In this document: positions 8,704 to 18,335 of the stretch, one piece after another
Numbering within the stretch: the first letter of the stretch is position 1
How the letters are laid out: every line of letters starts with the position of its first letter
DNA from: an uncultured Ruminiclostridium sp.
GTDB lineage: Bacteria > Bacillota > Clostridia > Oscillospirales > Ruminococcaceae
Length of the DNA: 64,000 nucleotides
Direction: 5' to 3'
Assembly: GCA_944388385.1 (NCBI GenBank)
Contig: CALXIO010000008.1
Span: forward strand, 1-64,000
Notes under the pieces: model-generated
What the model saw: the letters and a program-made list of their open reading frames with translations, nothing else
Databases searched by the model: none
Told to the model about the DNA's origin: nothing
Made by a program: the position numbers and the translations under genes

Positions 8704-10530
8704 GTGAATCCCCGTCTTGGGTTTTTGCGTGACAAGGCTAATAAATTATCGCTGTCACCCGGTGTATATCTGATGAAGGACAGCACCGGAAAAATTATCT
8801 ATGTGGGCAAAGCAAAGGCACTTAAAAACCGTGTTACCTCATATTTCCATTCAATAGAAAATCATAACAGCAAAACCGCAAAGCTGGTTGATAATATCTA
8901 TGATTTTGATTTTATAGTCACCCCAACTGAGCTTGATGCTCTTGTGCTTGAATGTAGTCTTATAAAGCAGAATAACCCTAAGTACAATATTTTGCTGAAG
9001 GACGATAAGGGGTATAATTATATAAAGATAACAAATGAGGACTTTCCGAGAATTACCTATGCCCTTAACTGTAAGGACAAGGATGCGGATTATTTAGGTC
9101 CTTATACCAGCGGATATACCGCAAAGCAGGCGGTGGATGAGGCAAACAGGATATTTATGCTTCCCTCCTGCCATAAGCTATTTCCGAGGGATTTCAGAAA
9201 GGAAAGACCCTGCCTTAACTACCATATAAAGCGTTGCATGGGAGTATGCAGAGGGAAAATTACCAAGGAAGAATATAACAGCATTATACAGCAGGCTATT
9301 GATTATATTAAAAGCGGCAGTAAGGCAAGTATTGAAAGCCTTACTCAGCAGATGAATGAGGCGGCTGAAAATCTGGAATTTGAAAAGGCGGCCATGCTTC
9401 GTGACAGGATAAATGCCATTTCAAAAATGAAAGACGGACAGGATATAATGTCCGATAAAAGCTATGACTTTGATGTTATAGCCCTTGCACAGAATGTACA
9501 GCTTGCAAGCGTTGCTGTTATTAAGTACAGAGAGGGCAGAATAACCGATAAGGAGAATTTCTATATCGGTGATGAATATGAGCCCTCCCAGATGAGATCG
9601 GATTTTCTGGTGGGATATTATTCAAACCGCCCGGATGAAATTCCCTCCCATATCTTTGTAGATATGGAGCTTGAGGATAGTGAGCTTTTATGTCAGTATT
9701 TTTCTACCCTGTGCGAGCATAAGGTTTCTATTACAGTTCCAAAAAGGGGCGACGGACTTTCAAGAATATATCTTGCTAAGAATAACGCCTCAGAATATCT
9801 TTCCCTTAAAGTGGGCAGAACCGTAAAGGAAATAAATGCCCTTGAGGATTTAGCAAAGCTGCTGGGACTTAAAAAGATACCGACAATTATAGAAAGCTAT
9901 GATATTTCAAATATCGGCGAGGATGCAAGAGTAGGCGGTATGGTGGTATACCGCAACGGCAGACCCTATAAAGCCGGATATAAGAAATTTGCCATAAAGA
10001 ATGTTATAGGTCAGAATGACTATGCCTGTATGCAGGAGGTCATAGAAAGACGAATAAAAAGATATCTTGAGGGGGATGAGAGCTTCGCTCCCCTGCCCGA
10101 CCTTATACTGCTTGACGGCGGTAAGGGTCATGTATCGGCTGTAAGCAAGGTGTTAAATGAGCTTAATGTGGATATTCCCCTTTATGGTCTTGTAAAGGAT
10201 GAAAAGCACCGTACAAGGGCTATTGCGGAAAATCACGGAGAAATTCAGATAAACGGCAATAAAAAGCTGTTTGCTATGCTTACGGGAATACAGGATGAGG
10301 TACACCGCTTTTCCCTTTCATTCCAGCAGGCAAAGCACAAGCAAAGATCATATAAGCTACAGCTTACCAATGTCAAGGGTATCGGAGAAGCAAAGGCAAA
10401 GGCTCTTATAAAGCACTTTAAGACAAAGGCGGCTTTGAAGGAGGCTTCTGTTGAGGAATTATCCGCTGTGGCTAAAATAAACAATGAAAAGGCTTACGAG
10501 TTATATAACTATATAAAAGAGAACTTTTAG
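8704..10530 (+). CDS. uvrC: Excinuclease ABC subunit C
   Basis: UvrC makes the two incisions flanking a DNA lesion in nucleotide excision repair, together with UvrA and UvrB. Visible domains in order are the N-terminal GIY-YIG nuclease (PGVYLMKD, IIYVGKAKALKNRV), the UvrB-binding UVR motif (EAAENLEFEKAAMLRDRI, about residue 210), the RNase H-like nuclease core (ESYDISNIGEDARVGGMVV, LILLDGGKGH) and C-terminal helix-hairpin-helix motifs (LTNVKGIGEAKAKALI). Length is about 608 residues, normal for the family. I prefer GTG 8704 because GGAG lies 8 bp upstream; in-frame GTG 8695 and ATG 8698 overlap that ribosome site. It leads a series with rsmD and coaD only 13 and 12 bp apart. Confidence 0.95.
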   Translation: MNPRLGFLRDKANKLSLSPGVYLMKDSTGKIIYVGKAKALKNRVTSYFHSIENHNSKTAKLVDNIYDFDFIVTPTELDALVLECSLIKQNNPKYNILLKDDKGYNYIKITNEDFPRITYALNCKDKDADYLGPYTSGYTAKQAVDEANRIFMLPSCHKLFPRDFRKERPCLNYHIKRCMGVCRGKITKEEYNSIIQQAIDYIKSGSKASIESLTQQMNEAAENLEFEKAAMLRDRINAISKMKDGQDIMSDKSYDFDVIALAQNVQLASVAVIKYREGRITDKENFYIGDEYEPSQMRSDFLVGYYSNRPDEIPSHIFVDMELEDSELLCQYFSTLCEHKVSITVPKRGDGLSRIYLAKNNASEYLSLKVGRTVKEINALEDLAKLLGLKKIPTIIESYDISNIGEDARVGGMVVYRNGRPYKAGYKKFAIKNVIGQNDYACMQEVIERRIKRYLEGDESFAPLPDLILLDGGKGHVSAVSKVLNELNVDIPLYGLVKDEKHRTRAIAENHGEIQINGNKKLFAMLTGIQDEVHRFSLSFQQAKHKQRSYKLQLTNVKGIGEAKAKALIKHFKTKAALKEASVEELSAVAKINNEKAYELYNYIKENF

Positions 10531-10543
10531 AAAGGATATGTAA

Positions 10544-11098
10544 ATGAGAGTAATTACAGGCAGTGCCAGAGGCAGAAGGCTGAAGGCACCTGAGGGACTG
10601 GATGTAAGACCCACCACCGACAAGGTGAAGGAGGCTATATTCAGCGTAATTCAGTTTGAGATAGAGGGTCGTACTGTGCTTGATCTTTTTGCGGGCTGTG
10701 GACAGATAGGCATTGAGGCATTAAGCAGAGGCGCTAAGAAGGCGGTATTTGTGGACAGCAGTCAGACCTCAATTAAGTTTATAAAGGACAATATTGCTCA
10801 TGTGGGCTTTGAGGGTGTAAGTGAAGTGGTAAATATGCCGAACACCGCATTTTTAAGAACCTGCAAGCAGAAGTTCGATATTGCCTTTATGGATCCCCCC
10901 TATAACAGGAAGCTGTGTCAGAAATCTCTGCCGGGAGTGGCATCCCTTATGAATGATGACGGTGTTATTGTTTGCGAGCATGAATCCGAATGTAAGCTCC
11001 CCGAAGAGGTGGGCGGATTTACGATAGCTAAGATAAAAAAGCACGGCAGAACAACGCTTACGATATACAGAAAACCTAAAGATGAAGAACAGGAATGA
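10544..11098 (+). CDS. rsmD: 16S rRNA (guanine(966)-N(2))-methyltransferase
   Basis: A 184-residue RsmD that methylates N2 of G966 in 16S rRNA on the 30S subunit with S-adenosylmethionine. It begins with the typical MRVITGSARGRRLKAP. The SAM-binding motif is DLFAGCGQIGIEAL, with Q in place of the more usual S/T, and the catalytic DPPY motif is FMDPPYN. The length is standard. It starts 13 bp after uvrC with AAAGGATATG and is followed by coaD, the common rsmD-coaD pair of Firmicutes. Confidence 0.93.
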   Translation: MRVITGSARGRRLKAPEGLDVRPTTDKVKEAIFSVIQFEIEGRTVLDLFAGCGQIGIEALSRGAKKAVFVDSSQTSIKFIKDNIAHVGFEGVSEVVNMPNTAFLRTCKQKFDIAFMDPPYNRKLCQKSLPGVASLMNDDGVIVCEHESECKLPEEVGGFTIAKIKKHGRTTLTIYRKPKDEEQE

Positions 11099-11110
11099 GA
11101 GAGGACAACA

Positions 11111-11602
11111 ATGAAACTTGCAATTTATCCCGGTAGCTTTGACCCGGTGACCTTCGGTCATCTTGAAATAATTTCAAGAGCATCAAAGCTGTTTGATAAG
11201 CTGATTGTACTTGTATCGGTAAATCCCAACAAGCCCTCCAGCTTTTCTATCGAAGAAAGAAAAGAGCTTTTACACAAGGTGGTTGAAGCTGAAAAGCTGA
11301 ACAATGTGGAGATAGACAGCAACGACGGACTTCTGATTGACTATTTTACAAAGCGTAATGCGGATGTTATAGTGAAGGGTCTTCGTGCTATATCGGATTT
11401 TGAGTATGAATTTCAGATGGCACAGGCTAACAGAAGACTTTGCTACAAGGCTGAAACCATATTTCTTACAGCAAAAAGCGAAAATACCTATCTTTCATCC
11501 AGCATGGTAAAGCAGATTGCCATGTTCGGAGGAGATATAAGCGATTTTGTACCGGAATGTGTACTTAATCAGATAACCGAAAGACTTAGAATTAAGCAGT
11601 AA
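11111..11602 (+). CDS. coaD: Phosphopantetheine adenylyltransferase
   Basis: CoaD (163 residues) transfers AMP from ATP to 4-phosphopantetheine, giving dephospho-CoA, the penultimate step of coenzyme A synthesis. The nucleotidyltransferase T/HxGH motif appears in YPGSFDPVTFGHLEII (residues 6-21), and the second family signature is the YLSSSMVKQIA region near residue 128. Length and order match the family. It lies 12 bp after rsmD and has GAGAGGACAACA before its ATG. Confidence 0.96.
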   Translation: MKLAIYPGSFDPVTFGHLEIISRASKLFDKLIVLVSVNPNKPSSFSIEERKELLHKVVEAEKLNNVEIDSNDGLLIDYFTKRNADVIVKGLRAISDFEYEFQMAQANRRLCYKAETIFLTAKSENTYLSSSMVKQIAMFGGDISDFVPECVLNQITERLRIKQ

Positions 11603-11637
11603 ATTTTTAAAGGGTAAAACCCGGAAAGGAAATAATT

Positions 11638-12087
11638 ATGAGAGTCAGAGAAGCACTTGAAACACTGGAAAACGAGCTTGACAATGCAAAGCAGGTTCCT
11701 TTAAGCGGAGGTAAGGTTGTAGTAAACCTTGACCAGTTCAGAGATCTTTTAAGAGAGATCAAGAACAACTTTGACGATGAAACAAGAGAGGCTGAGAAGG
11801 TTGTTCGTGACAGATCAACCATTATCAACAATGCCCGCAGTGAGGCTAATGTTATCATCAAGAAGGCTGAGGAAAGAGCATCCCTTATGGTATCTGAGGA
11901 GGTTATTACAAAGCAGGCTCAGGCAAGAGCAAATGAAATGCTTACCACCGCCCAGACAAAGTCAAATGAAATCCGCAAGGCCACCAATGAATATGTGGAG
12001 AGAATGCTTGTTCGTATGGATGAGTTACTTTCAAATAACCTTGCAAATGTCAGAAAGACAAGAGAAACCCTTAAGAACAATCCATGA
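11638..12087 (+). CDS. Coiled-coil protein of unknown function
   Basis: A 149-residue soluble protein, rich in Glu, Arg, Ala and Lys, with heptad-like sequence across roughly residues 40-140. It resembles the coiled coils of ATP-synthase b/H-type stalks or DivIVA-like proteins, but shows no catalytic motif and no membrane segment, and I do not recognise a named family. The N-terminus VREALETLENELDNAK is followed by a short conserved-looking GGKVVVNLDQFRDLLREI segment. Its ATG has GGAAAGGAAATAATT upstream, and its stop overlaps the start of the YigZ-like gene by 4 bp, so translation of the two is coupled. Its place between coaD and a YigZ-like gene looks like part of the conserved housekeeping run. 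A structural or septum-related role is only a guess. Confidence 0.7.
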   Translation: MRVREALETLENELDNAKQVPLSGGKVVVNLDQFRDLLREIKNNFDDETREAEKVVRDRSTIINNARSEANVIIKKAEERASLMVSEEVITKQAQARANEMLTTAQTKSNEIRKATNEYVERMLVRMDELLSNNLANVRKTRETLKNNP

Positions 12088-12707
12088 GTAAGGGCTACAA
12101 GACAATAAGACAACGCTGTGAAGCATCCTTTACCGAAAAGAAGTCTGAATTTATAGGATACCTCTGCCCTGTTACAACCGAACAGGAGGCTATTGATTTT
12201 TTAAATGAAATCAGAGCCATGCACCGCAAGGCCACCCATAACTGTTATGCCTATATTTTAAGGGATAACAACATAGCAAGACACAGCGATGACGGTGAGC
12301 CGGGAGGAACAGCAGGGGTACCTATATATGATGCCTTGGCTAAAAACAGCCTTACGGATATAGCCTGTGTTGTTACAAGATATTTCGGGGGCATTTTACT
12401 GGGTGCCGGCGGACTTGTAAGGGCATATTCAAAGGCTACCGTTATGGCGGTTGAAAATGCTGATATAGTAAATATGGAAATAGCCGACAGTATTAAAATT
12501 ACTGTCGATTATTCTCTTTACGGTACAGTTAATTCTTTGCTTTCTGAAAATGAGGTCATGATAAGGGATAGTGTTTTCAGCGATAATGTGGTAATTTATG
12601 CTGATGTAAAGGAAGAAATAACCAAGGGACTTATCGAAAAAATTACCGATAAATGTAACGGTAAGGTGGAAACCGAGGTTTTATCAAGCGGATTCAGAGA
12701 GTTTTAA
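12084..12707 (+). CDS. YigZ/IMPACT family protein
   Basis: A 207-residue member of the IMPACT/YigZ family (UPF0029 N-terminal domain plus a ferredoxin-like C-terminal domain). The family core is clear: EKKSEFIGYLCPV, HRKATHNCYAYI, SDDGEPGGTAG and TRYFGGILLGAGGLVRAYS. In bacteria its biochemical role is not established; the eukaryotic relative IMPACT modulates translation through GCN1/GCN2, and bacterial YigZ structures suggest nucleic-acid binding. Its ATG overlaps the coiled-coil gene stop (ATGA), so expression is coupled to it. Length is normal. Confidence 0.9.
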   Translation: MSKGYKTIRQRCEASFTEKKSEFIGYLCPVTTEQEAIDFLNEIRAMHRKATHNCYAYILRDNNIARHSDDGEPGGTAGVPIYDALAKNSLTDIACVVTRYFGGILLGAGGLVRAYSKATVMAVENADIVNMEIADSIKITVDYSLYGTVNSLLSENEVMIRDSVFSDNVVIYADVKEEITKGLIEKITDKCNGKVETEVLSSGFREF

Positions 12708-12786
12708 AATTATTTTTCTACAAAAAAGGACTTTTTATATTGTATTAAGTATAAAACAATGCAAATTGTTTTTTGGAGTTGAGAGC

Positions 12787-13788
12787 ATGGGGAAAAATCC
12801 AAGAGAAATAACTGAAGAAATAGAATGTAAGACCTTGTCGTCCTATGCTTGCAAAAGCGTGGATTCTGTGGGAAGGCAAAAGCCCGAGGACCCCTGTGAG
12901 ATACGCACCTGTTTTCAAAGGGATCGTGACAGAATAATCCATTGTAACGCTTTTCGCAGACTGAAGCATAAGACACAGGTTTTTCTTATTCCCAAATCCG
13001 ACCATTACAGAACACGCCTTACTCATACTCTTGAGGTATCCCAGATAGCAAGAACCATAGCAAGGGCATTAAGGCTTAATGAGGATCTGACTGAGGCTAT
13101 TGCCTTAGGTCACGATTTAGGTCATACCCCCTTCGGTCATGACGGCGAGGGTACCTTAAACAGTCTTGTTCCAGGTGGCTTTAAGCACTACCTTCAGAGC
13201 AAGAGAGTGGTACAGGTAATAGAAAGGGACGGCAGAGGACTTAATCTTACTGATGAGGTGGTGGACGGTATTGTTTGCCATACCACAGGTTCCAATGCCA
13301 AAACCCTTGAGGGACAGGTGGTAAAGTTCAGCGATAAGATAGCCTACATAAATCACGATATTGAGGATGCTACCAGAGGCGGAGTGCTGACTGAGGAGGA
13401 CCTTCCCTCCTTTCCGGTTGAGGTGCTGGGAAAGACAAAAAGTGAGAGAATAACCTCACTTATAATGTCCGTTATAAATAACAGTACGGATGTTATACAA
13501 TATGATGAGACTACAAAAAAAGCCCATGATGAGCTTAGAACATTTATGTTTACAAATGTTTATCGTGCCCCTGCCACAAATGAGGAAAAGGGCAAGGCTT
13601 GTCATATAGTGGAGTTTTTATATAAGTATTTTATCGAAAATATAAATAAGCTTCCGCCCCTTTATTTAAAGCTTGCGGATGAATATGGCAAGGAAAGGGC
13701 GGTATGCGATTTTATCAGCGGTATGACTGATGATTTTGCGGTGGATTACTTTAAGGAGATTTGTATTCCGAAAAGCTGGACAAGATAA
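12787..13788 (+). CDS. dgt: Deoxyguanosinetriphosphate triphosphohydrolase-like protein
   Basis: A 333-residue HD-superfamily enzyme of the dGTPase type, which hydrolyses dNTPs to deoxynucleoside and triphosphate. Motifs are RDRDRIIHCNAFRRLKHKTQV, TRLTHTLEVSQIARTIAR, and the metal-binding GHDLGHTPFGHDGE. Later HD residues fall in VCHTTGSN and SDKIAYINHDIEDA. Its length fits the short Gram-positive group, whose substrate preference varies. The start at ATG 12787 follows GGAG with 9 bp spacing; an upstream in-frame TTG at 12766 would place that site inside the gene. It lies 15 bp before dnaG, the usual dgt-dnaG-rpoD order in Clostridia, where nucleotide pool control sits with replication priming. 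Confidence 0.93.
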   Translation: MGKNPREITEEIECKTLSSYACKSVDSVGRQKPEDPCEIRTCFQRDRDRIIHCNAFRRLKHKTQVFLIPKSDHYRTRLTHTLEVSQIARTIARALRLNEDLTEAIALGHDLGHTPFGHDGEGTLNSLVPGGFKHYLQSKRVVQVIERDGRGLNLTDEVVDGIVCHTTGSNAKTLEGQVVKFSDKIAYINHDIEDATRGGVLTEEDLPSFPVEVLGKTKSERITSLIMSVINNSTDVIQYDETTKKAHDELRTFMFTNVYRAPATNEEKGKACHIVEFLYKYFIENINKLPPLYLKLADEYGKERAVCDFISGMTDDFAVDYFKEICIPKSWTR

Positions 13789-13803
13789 AAAGGATGTGAT
13801 TTT

Positions 13804-15558
13804 ATGAAGCTTACACCGGAATTCCTTGAGCTTATAAAACAATCAAATCCTATTGAAGATGTTATGACGGAATATGTGGAGCTTAAAAGAGCCGGCGGAG
13901 ATTATGTGTGCGTTTGCCCCTTTCACGCCGATAAAAATCCTTCCTGTCATATATATGTAAACAGTCAGAGCTTCCATTGTTTTGGCTGTGGTGCCGGCGG
14001 AGATGTTATAAATTTCCTCCGACTTATAAATAACTATGATTTTATAGATTCTGTCAAGGCTCTTGCCGACAGGGCAGGTATTATGCTTCCTGATGATGAG
14101 GACAATACCCTTGCCAAAAAACGAGCAAGGCTTTTACAGATGAATCTTGATGCGGCAAAGTATTTCAGTCAGGTGCTTTTCAGCCCCCAGGGCAAACCGG
14201 GACTTGACTATCTGTTAAGCAGAGGTTTTACTGAACATACAATAAGAAAATACGGACTTGGCTTTGCACAGGATGGCTGGATAAATCTTAAAAAGCATCT
14301 TAACAGCCTTCGTTACAGCGACGAGGAAATTGCTGAGGCTTCCCTGCTTAATAAATCCAGCAAAACCGGTAAATATTACGACTTTTTTATAAATCGTGTA
14401 ATGTTCCCCTTTATTGATTTAAAGGGAAATATAATAGGCTTTACCGGGCGTACTATCGGGGATGACCCCAGAAAATACCTTAACTCAAAGGAAACTCAGG
14501 TATTTAAAAAGAATGAGTTTTTATATAGCTATAATTATGCTGTTAAGGACGGAAAGGATTTTCTTATCCTTTGTGAGGGTAACCTTGATGTTATAGCCAT
14601 GTATCAGGCAGGCTTCAGAAATGCCATAGCCACCTGCGGTACTGCAATTACCGACAAGCACGCAAAGGAAATAGCCAAAAAGGGCTTTAAGCAGGTAATA
14701 CTTGCCTTTGATAATGATAACGCCGGCAAAAAGGCCACCACCAAGGCCACAAATATACTGGATAAGGCCGGTATAAAAACAAAGGTACTACTTTTGCATG
14801 ATGCCAATGACCCGGACGAATATATTAAGAAATTCGGTGCTGATACCTTCAGGGAGCTTCTTAACAATTCAAAATCCTCACTGCAATATGCAATAGATAA
14901 TATACAGTCTGAATATGACATTTCCACACCGGAGGGCAAAAGTGATTATCTTAAGAAATCCATTGAATTTATAGCCTCCATAGAAAATGAAATAGACAGG
15001 CAGATATATATAAGCCAGGTAGCTAAACAATGTGAAGTAAATCCGGATAATATCCGGCATATGGTAGGTAAACGGCTTAATTCAAAGCAAAGACAGGAAA
15101 ACACCCTAAAGGAAAAAGCACTTATCCGGACAACGGATTTTTCCGGTGATAAGATAAATAAGCAGGCTCACCTGTTCCCCACCGAAACAAAGGCAGAATA
15201 TGAGATAATTGCTTTTCTTATACATTCCCCGGAAAATGCAGGCTTTGTAAATAAGCGAGTTTCCGAAAGTGATTTCTGTACTGATTTCAGCAAAAAGATA
15301 TTTTATCTTATAAATTCTCTTATAGAGGAGAACGGTAATGCAGACCTGTCTGTTATAGGAATGTATTTACCGGGAAATGAGATTTCCTATATCTATAATA
15401 TTATGGCAAAGGCCGATCAGATGCCTTACAGTAAGGAAAGGCTTATGACGGCAATTCACACTTTAGTTCAGGGCAAGAAAAATAAACAGGCAGTAGATCC
15501 GGCTAATATGAGCGATAAGGAATTGGAAGAATTCTTTTCAACCGGCGGATCGGAATGA
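13804..15558 (+). CDS. dnaG: DNA primase
   Basis: DnaG (584 residues) makes RNA primers for chromosome replication. The N-terminal CHC2 zinc finger uses C38, H41, C59 and C62 (CPFH ... FHCFGC). The TOPRIM catalytic domain has [15 protein letters not shown] and the DNDNAGKKA acidic motif for metal binding. The C-terminal part (about 440-584) is the helicase-binding domain. A clear AAAGGATGTGA precedes the ATG. The stop codon overlaps an upstream ATG of the next sigma-factor gene, and the real start of that gene is 17 bp further on. This is the classic primase-sigma arrangement that links replication and transcription initiation. Confidence 0.96.
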   Translation: MKLTPEFLELIKQSNPIEDVMTEYVELKRAGGDYVCVCPFHADKNPSCHIYVNSQSFHCFGCGAGGDVINFLRLINNYDFIDSVKALADRAGIMLPDDEDNTLAKKRARLLQMNLDAAKYFSQVLFSPQGKPGLDYLLSRGFTEHTIRKYGLGFAQDGWINLKKHLNSLRYSDEEIAEASLLNKSSKTGKYYDFFINRVMFPFIDLKGNIIGFTGRTIGDDPRKYLNSKETQVFKKNEFLYSYNYAVKDGKDFLILCEGNLDVIAMYQAGFRNAIATCGTAITDKHAKEIAKKGFKQVILAFDNDNAGKKATTKATNILDKAGIKTKVLLLHDANDPDEYIKKFGADTFRELLNNSKSSLQYAIDNIQSEYDISTPEGKSDYLKKSIEFIASIENEIDRQIYISQVAKQCEVNPDNIRHMVGKRLNSKQRQENTLKEKALIRTTDFSGDKINKQAHLFPTETKAEYEIIAFLIHSPENAGFVNKRVSESDFCTDFSKKIFYLINSLIEENGNADLSVIGMYLPGNEISYIYNIMAKADQMPYSKERLMTAIHTLVQGKKNKQAVDPANMSDKELEEFFSTGGSE

Positions 15559-15575
15559 CAAAACGGAGATTTAAC

Positions 15576-16643
15576 ATGACAGATAGCAAAAGCAGAGTTC
15601 AGGAGCTTATAAAACAGGGCAAAAAAACAGGCGCAGTTACCACAAAGCAGATAACAGATCTTATTGAAGAGCTTGATTTTGATGCGGATCAGATAAATGA
15701 AATATTTGATGAGCTGGAAGGCCTGAATATTAAGGTAATTGATGTTGCTGAGGATGACGACATTGATGACATACTTGATATAAGCGATGCGGATGACTAT
15801 GATTCATCTGAGGATTCATCTGCCATAGATGACCCGGTAAAGCTGTATCTTAAGGATATCGGCCGTATTCCCCTTCTTACCCAGGAGGAGGAAATAGAAT
15901 ATGCCGCAAGAGCAGCAAAGGGCGATACAAAGGCTAAGGACAAGCTTATTGAGGGTAACTTAAGACTGGTTGTAAATAATGCTAAGCGTTATGTGGGAAG
16001 AGGTATGCAATTTCTGGATTTAATTCAGGAGGGTAACCTTGGCCTTATGAGAGCTGTGGAAAAGTTTGACTACACAAAGGGCTATAAGTTTTCTACATAC
16101 GCTACCTGCTGGATAAAGCAGGCTATAACAAGAGCCATAGCAGACCAGGCACGCACCATTAGAATACCTGTACATATGGCTGAAAATATAGCAAAGATAA
16201 AGAAAGTTTCTGCTCAGCTTCTTAAGGAAAACGGCAGAGAGCCTACAACAGCAGAAATTGCACAGCGTCTTGGCAAGCCTGAGGAAAAAATCCGTGAGAT
16301 AATGAGAATAGCCCAGGAACCGGTTTCTCTTGAAACACCTGTAGGTGAAGAGGAGGACAGCCACCTGGTTGACTTTATCCCGGATGATGATTCCCCCTCC
16401 CCTGCTGATATTGTTGCGAAAAAACTGGACAAGGAGCAGTTAAATCAGATACTGGGTAAGTTAAATGAGCGTGAGGCAGGAGTTATAAGACTGCGTTACG
16501 GTCTTGATGACGGAAAGGAACAGACCCTTGAAGAGGTGGGAAAATTCTTTAATATCACAAGGGAACGTGTAAGACAGATTGAAAACAAAGCTATTGTAAA
16601 CCTTAAGAAAAATAAGGATATATCAAAGCTTTCCAACAATTAA
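15576..16643 (+). CDS. RpoD-like sigma factor, copy 1 (divergent region 2.3)
   Basis: A 355-residue sigma-70 family factor. All regions of a primary sigma are present: a region 1.1-like start ([13 protein letters not shown]), 1.2 ([14 protein letters not shown]), 2.1-2.4 ([19 protein letters not shown] to [14 protein letters not shown]), region 3 and a region 4.2 helix-turn-helix ([19 protein letters not shown]). In region 2.3 the normally invariant Trp-Trp pair is Cys-Trp ([10 protein letters not shown], Cys at codon 178; TGC at 16107-16109), and the following Arg is Lys. In E. coli sigma-70 that first Trp (W433) helps melt the -10 element. I start it at ATG 15576 (GGAG 7 bp upstream, and alignment with copy 2), not at 15555. 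A near-identical gene follows directly. It may be a specialised or weakened factor. Confidence 0.88.
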   Translation: MTDSKSRVQELIKQGKKTGAVTTKQITDLIEELDFDADQINEIFDELEGLNIKVIDVAEDDDIDDILDISDADDYDSSEDSSAIDDPVKLYLKDIGRIPLLTQEEEIEYAARAAKGDTKAKDKLIEGNLRLVVNNAKRYVGRGMQFLDLIQEGNLGLMRAVEKFDYTKGYKFSTYATCWIKQAITRAIADQARTIRIPVHMAENIAKIKKVSAQLLKENGREPTTAEIAQRLGKPEEKIREIMRIAQEPVSLETPVGEEEDSHLVDFIPDDDSPSPADIVAKKLDKEQLNQILGKLNEREAGVIRLRYGLDDGKEQTLEEVGKFFNITRERVRQIENKAIVNLKKNKDISKLSNN

Positions 16644-16706
16644 AAAATAACTTTTGAATAAAAGGTCAGAGTTTTGACAATATAAAATTAAAGTGAGGCA
16701 ATTTGT

Positions 16707-17765
16707 ATGTCAGACAATAAGATAAATGAGCTTATAAATCACGGTAAGAAAACCGGCAGACTTTATACACAGGAAATTACCAATGTTATTGAGGAGCTTG
16801 ATTTTGATGCGGATCAGATAAATAAGCTCTATGAGGAATTTGAAAATCTGAATATTGAGGTAGTGGACAATACCCAGATGGATGATGATCTGGATAGTGT
16901 ACTTAAATTTGCAGACAGCTACGACGGAGATTCAGACTATACTGTTGACGGTATTGTTATAGATGACCCGGTAAAGATCTATTTAAAGGAAATAGGTCTT
17001 ATAAAGCTTCTTTCCCCGGAAGAGGAAATTGAGCTTGCTACACGTATGGCACAGGGCGATAAATCCGCTGAGGATCGTCTGAAGCTGGCTAACCTCAGAC
17101 TTGTTGTAAGTATAGCAAAGAGATATGTGGGCAGAGGTATGCAGTTTTTGGATCTTATCCAGGAGGGTAACCTTGGCCTTATAAAGGCAGTAGATAAGTT
17201 TGACTACACAAAGGGATATAAGTTCTCAACCTACGCTACCTGGTGGATAAGACAGGCTATTACCCGTTCTATTGCGGATCAGGCAAGAACCATAAGAATT
17301 CCTGTTCACATGGTGGAAACCATCACAAAGGTAAAGAAGGTATCAAGTCAGCTTCTTCATGAAAACGGCCATGAGCCTACTGCCCAGGAAATTGCAGATA
17401 AAATGGGTATGACAGTAGAAAAGGTAAGAGAAATCCAGCGTATATCACAGGATCCTGTTTCCCTTGAAACACCTATCGGTGAAGAGGAGGACAGCCACTT
17501 AGGTGACTTCTTACCGGATGAAAATGCCCCTGCACCGGCAGATATGGCAACAAAAAATCTTCTTAACGAGAAGCTGAATGAGCTTATCAGTCAGTTACAG
17601 CCCAGAGAAGCCCAGGTTATCCGTCTGAGATACGGTCTTATTGACGGCCGTCCCCGTACTCTTGAGGAGGTAGGACAGCTTCTTAATGTAACAAGAGAGC
17701 GTATAAGACAGATAGAAACAAAGGCTATAGGAAAGTTAAGATCAAAGAAATACTTCCTTACATGA
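16707..17765 (+). CDS. rpoD: RNA polymerase sigma factor RpoD/SigA, copy 2
   Basis: A 352-residue primary sigma factor. It keeps every promoter-recognition feature: region 1.2 [12 protein letters not shown], the core-binding [12 protein letters not shown], the intact melting motif [29 protein letters not shown], and the region 4.2 helix-turn-helix [19 protein letters not shown]. It is closely related to the gene just before it along its whole length, including the shared N-terminal FDADQIN segment, so the two came from a tandem duplication. Because this copy is canonical, it is the likely housekeeping sigma that reads the many TTGACA/TATAAT promoters in the window. GTGAGG precedes the ATG. 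The 63-bp gap from copy 1 shows no terminator and no clear promoter. Confidence 0.93.
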   Translation: MSDNKINELINHGKKTGRLYTQEITNVIEELDFDADQINKLYEEFENLNIEVVDNTQMDDDLDSVLKFADSYDGDSDYTVDGIVIDDPVKIYLKEIGLIKLLSPEEEIELATRMAQGDKSAEDRLKLANLRLVVSIAKRYVGRGMQFLDLIQEGNLGLIKAVDKFDYTKGYKFSTYATWWIRQAITRSIADQARTIRIPVHMVETITKVKKVSSQLLHENGHEPTAQEIADKMGMTVEKVREIQRISQDPVSLETPIGEEEDSHLGDFLPDENAPAPADMATKNLLNEKLNELISQLQPREAQVIRLRYGLIDGRPRTLEEVGQLLNVTRERIRQIETKAIGKLRSKKYFLT

Positions 17766-17818
17766 TAAAAAATAAATAAAGAAGCTGAATTTCGGCTTCT
17801 GAGAAACAGGCGGTAGTT

Positions 17819-18223
17819 ATGCATATAACACTTGAAACAGATTATGCCATCAGAATAGTAGACCTTCTGGCAAAGAATAAGAACAGAATGGATGCAAAAA
17901 CCATTTCAGACAGCACAGGAGTACCCCAGACCTTTGCTCTTAAAATTCTGAGAAAGCTGGTGGCGGATAATATCGTAATATCCTTTAAGGGGTCAAAGGG
18001 CGGTTATGAGCTTGCGGAAAATGAAGATTTATCCGTGTATGATGTAGTACACACAATGGAAGGTGACTATGTTTTCAGCAGGTGTCTGCACGATCACTAT
18101 AACTGCAACTGTACCCTGCATAACAGTTCCCTGCCCTGCGCTTACCGTTCAGCCTTTGCAAGGATTTCACAGCAGGTATGCGAGGAGCTGAAAAAGCTGA
18201 AATTTTCACAGCTGAGTAAATAA
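17819..18223 (+). CDS. Rrf2 family transcriptional regulator
   Basis: A 134-residue Rrf2 regulator. The winged helix is in residues 1-75 (MHITLETDYAIRIVDLLA start, DSTGVPQTFALKILRKLV recognition helix region, GSKGGYELA wing). The C-terminal part has several Cys and His residues (RCLHDHYNCNC ... PC), more than the three-Cys cluster site of IscR/NsrR, so it may bind an iron-sulfur cluster or other metal and sense redox or iron. This is inferred; ligands cannot be proven by eye. It follows rpoD with a short hairpin (17780-17800) in the gap and ends at a strong terminator. Targets are unknown. Confidence 0.88.
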   Translation: MHITLETDYAIRIVDLLAKNKNRMDAKTISDSTGVPQTFALKILRKLVADNIVISFKGSKGGYELAENEDLSVYDVVHTMEGDYVFSRCLHDHYNCNCTLHNSSLPCAYRSAFARISQQVCEELKKLKFSQLSK

Positions 18224-18225
18224 CC

Positions 18226-18250
18226 AAAGCTCCGTTATCGGAGCTTTTTT
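18226..18250 (+). terminator. Rho-independent terminator after the Rrf2 gene
   Basis: A perfect 9-bp stem AAAGCTCCG/CGGAGCTTT with a TTAT tetraloop (18226-18247) runs into a T tract. It marks the end of the dgt-dnaG-sigma-Rrf2 series. Confidence 0.9.
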
Positions 18251-18263
18251 GCTATTATCATAC

Positions 18264-18292
18264 TTGACAATAAATTCAAATTATGGTATAAT
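18264..18292 (+). promoter_or_regulatory. Sigma-A promoter of pyrE
   Basis: TTGACA (18264-18269), 17-bp spacer, TATAAT (18287-18292): a perfect consensus. There are only 43 bp to the ATG, too short for a PyrR attenuator. Confidence 0.88.
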
Positions 18293-18335
18293 AATTAGCG
18301 GTATTTTAAGAATATAGTTCAGTAAAGGAGTTATT

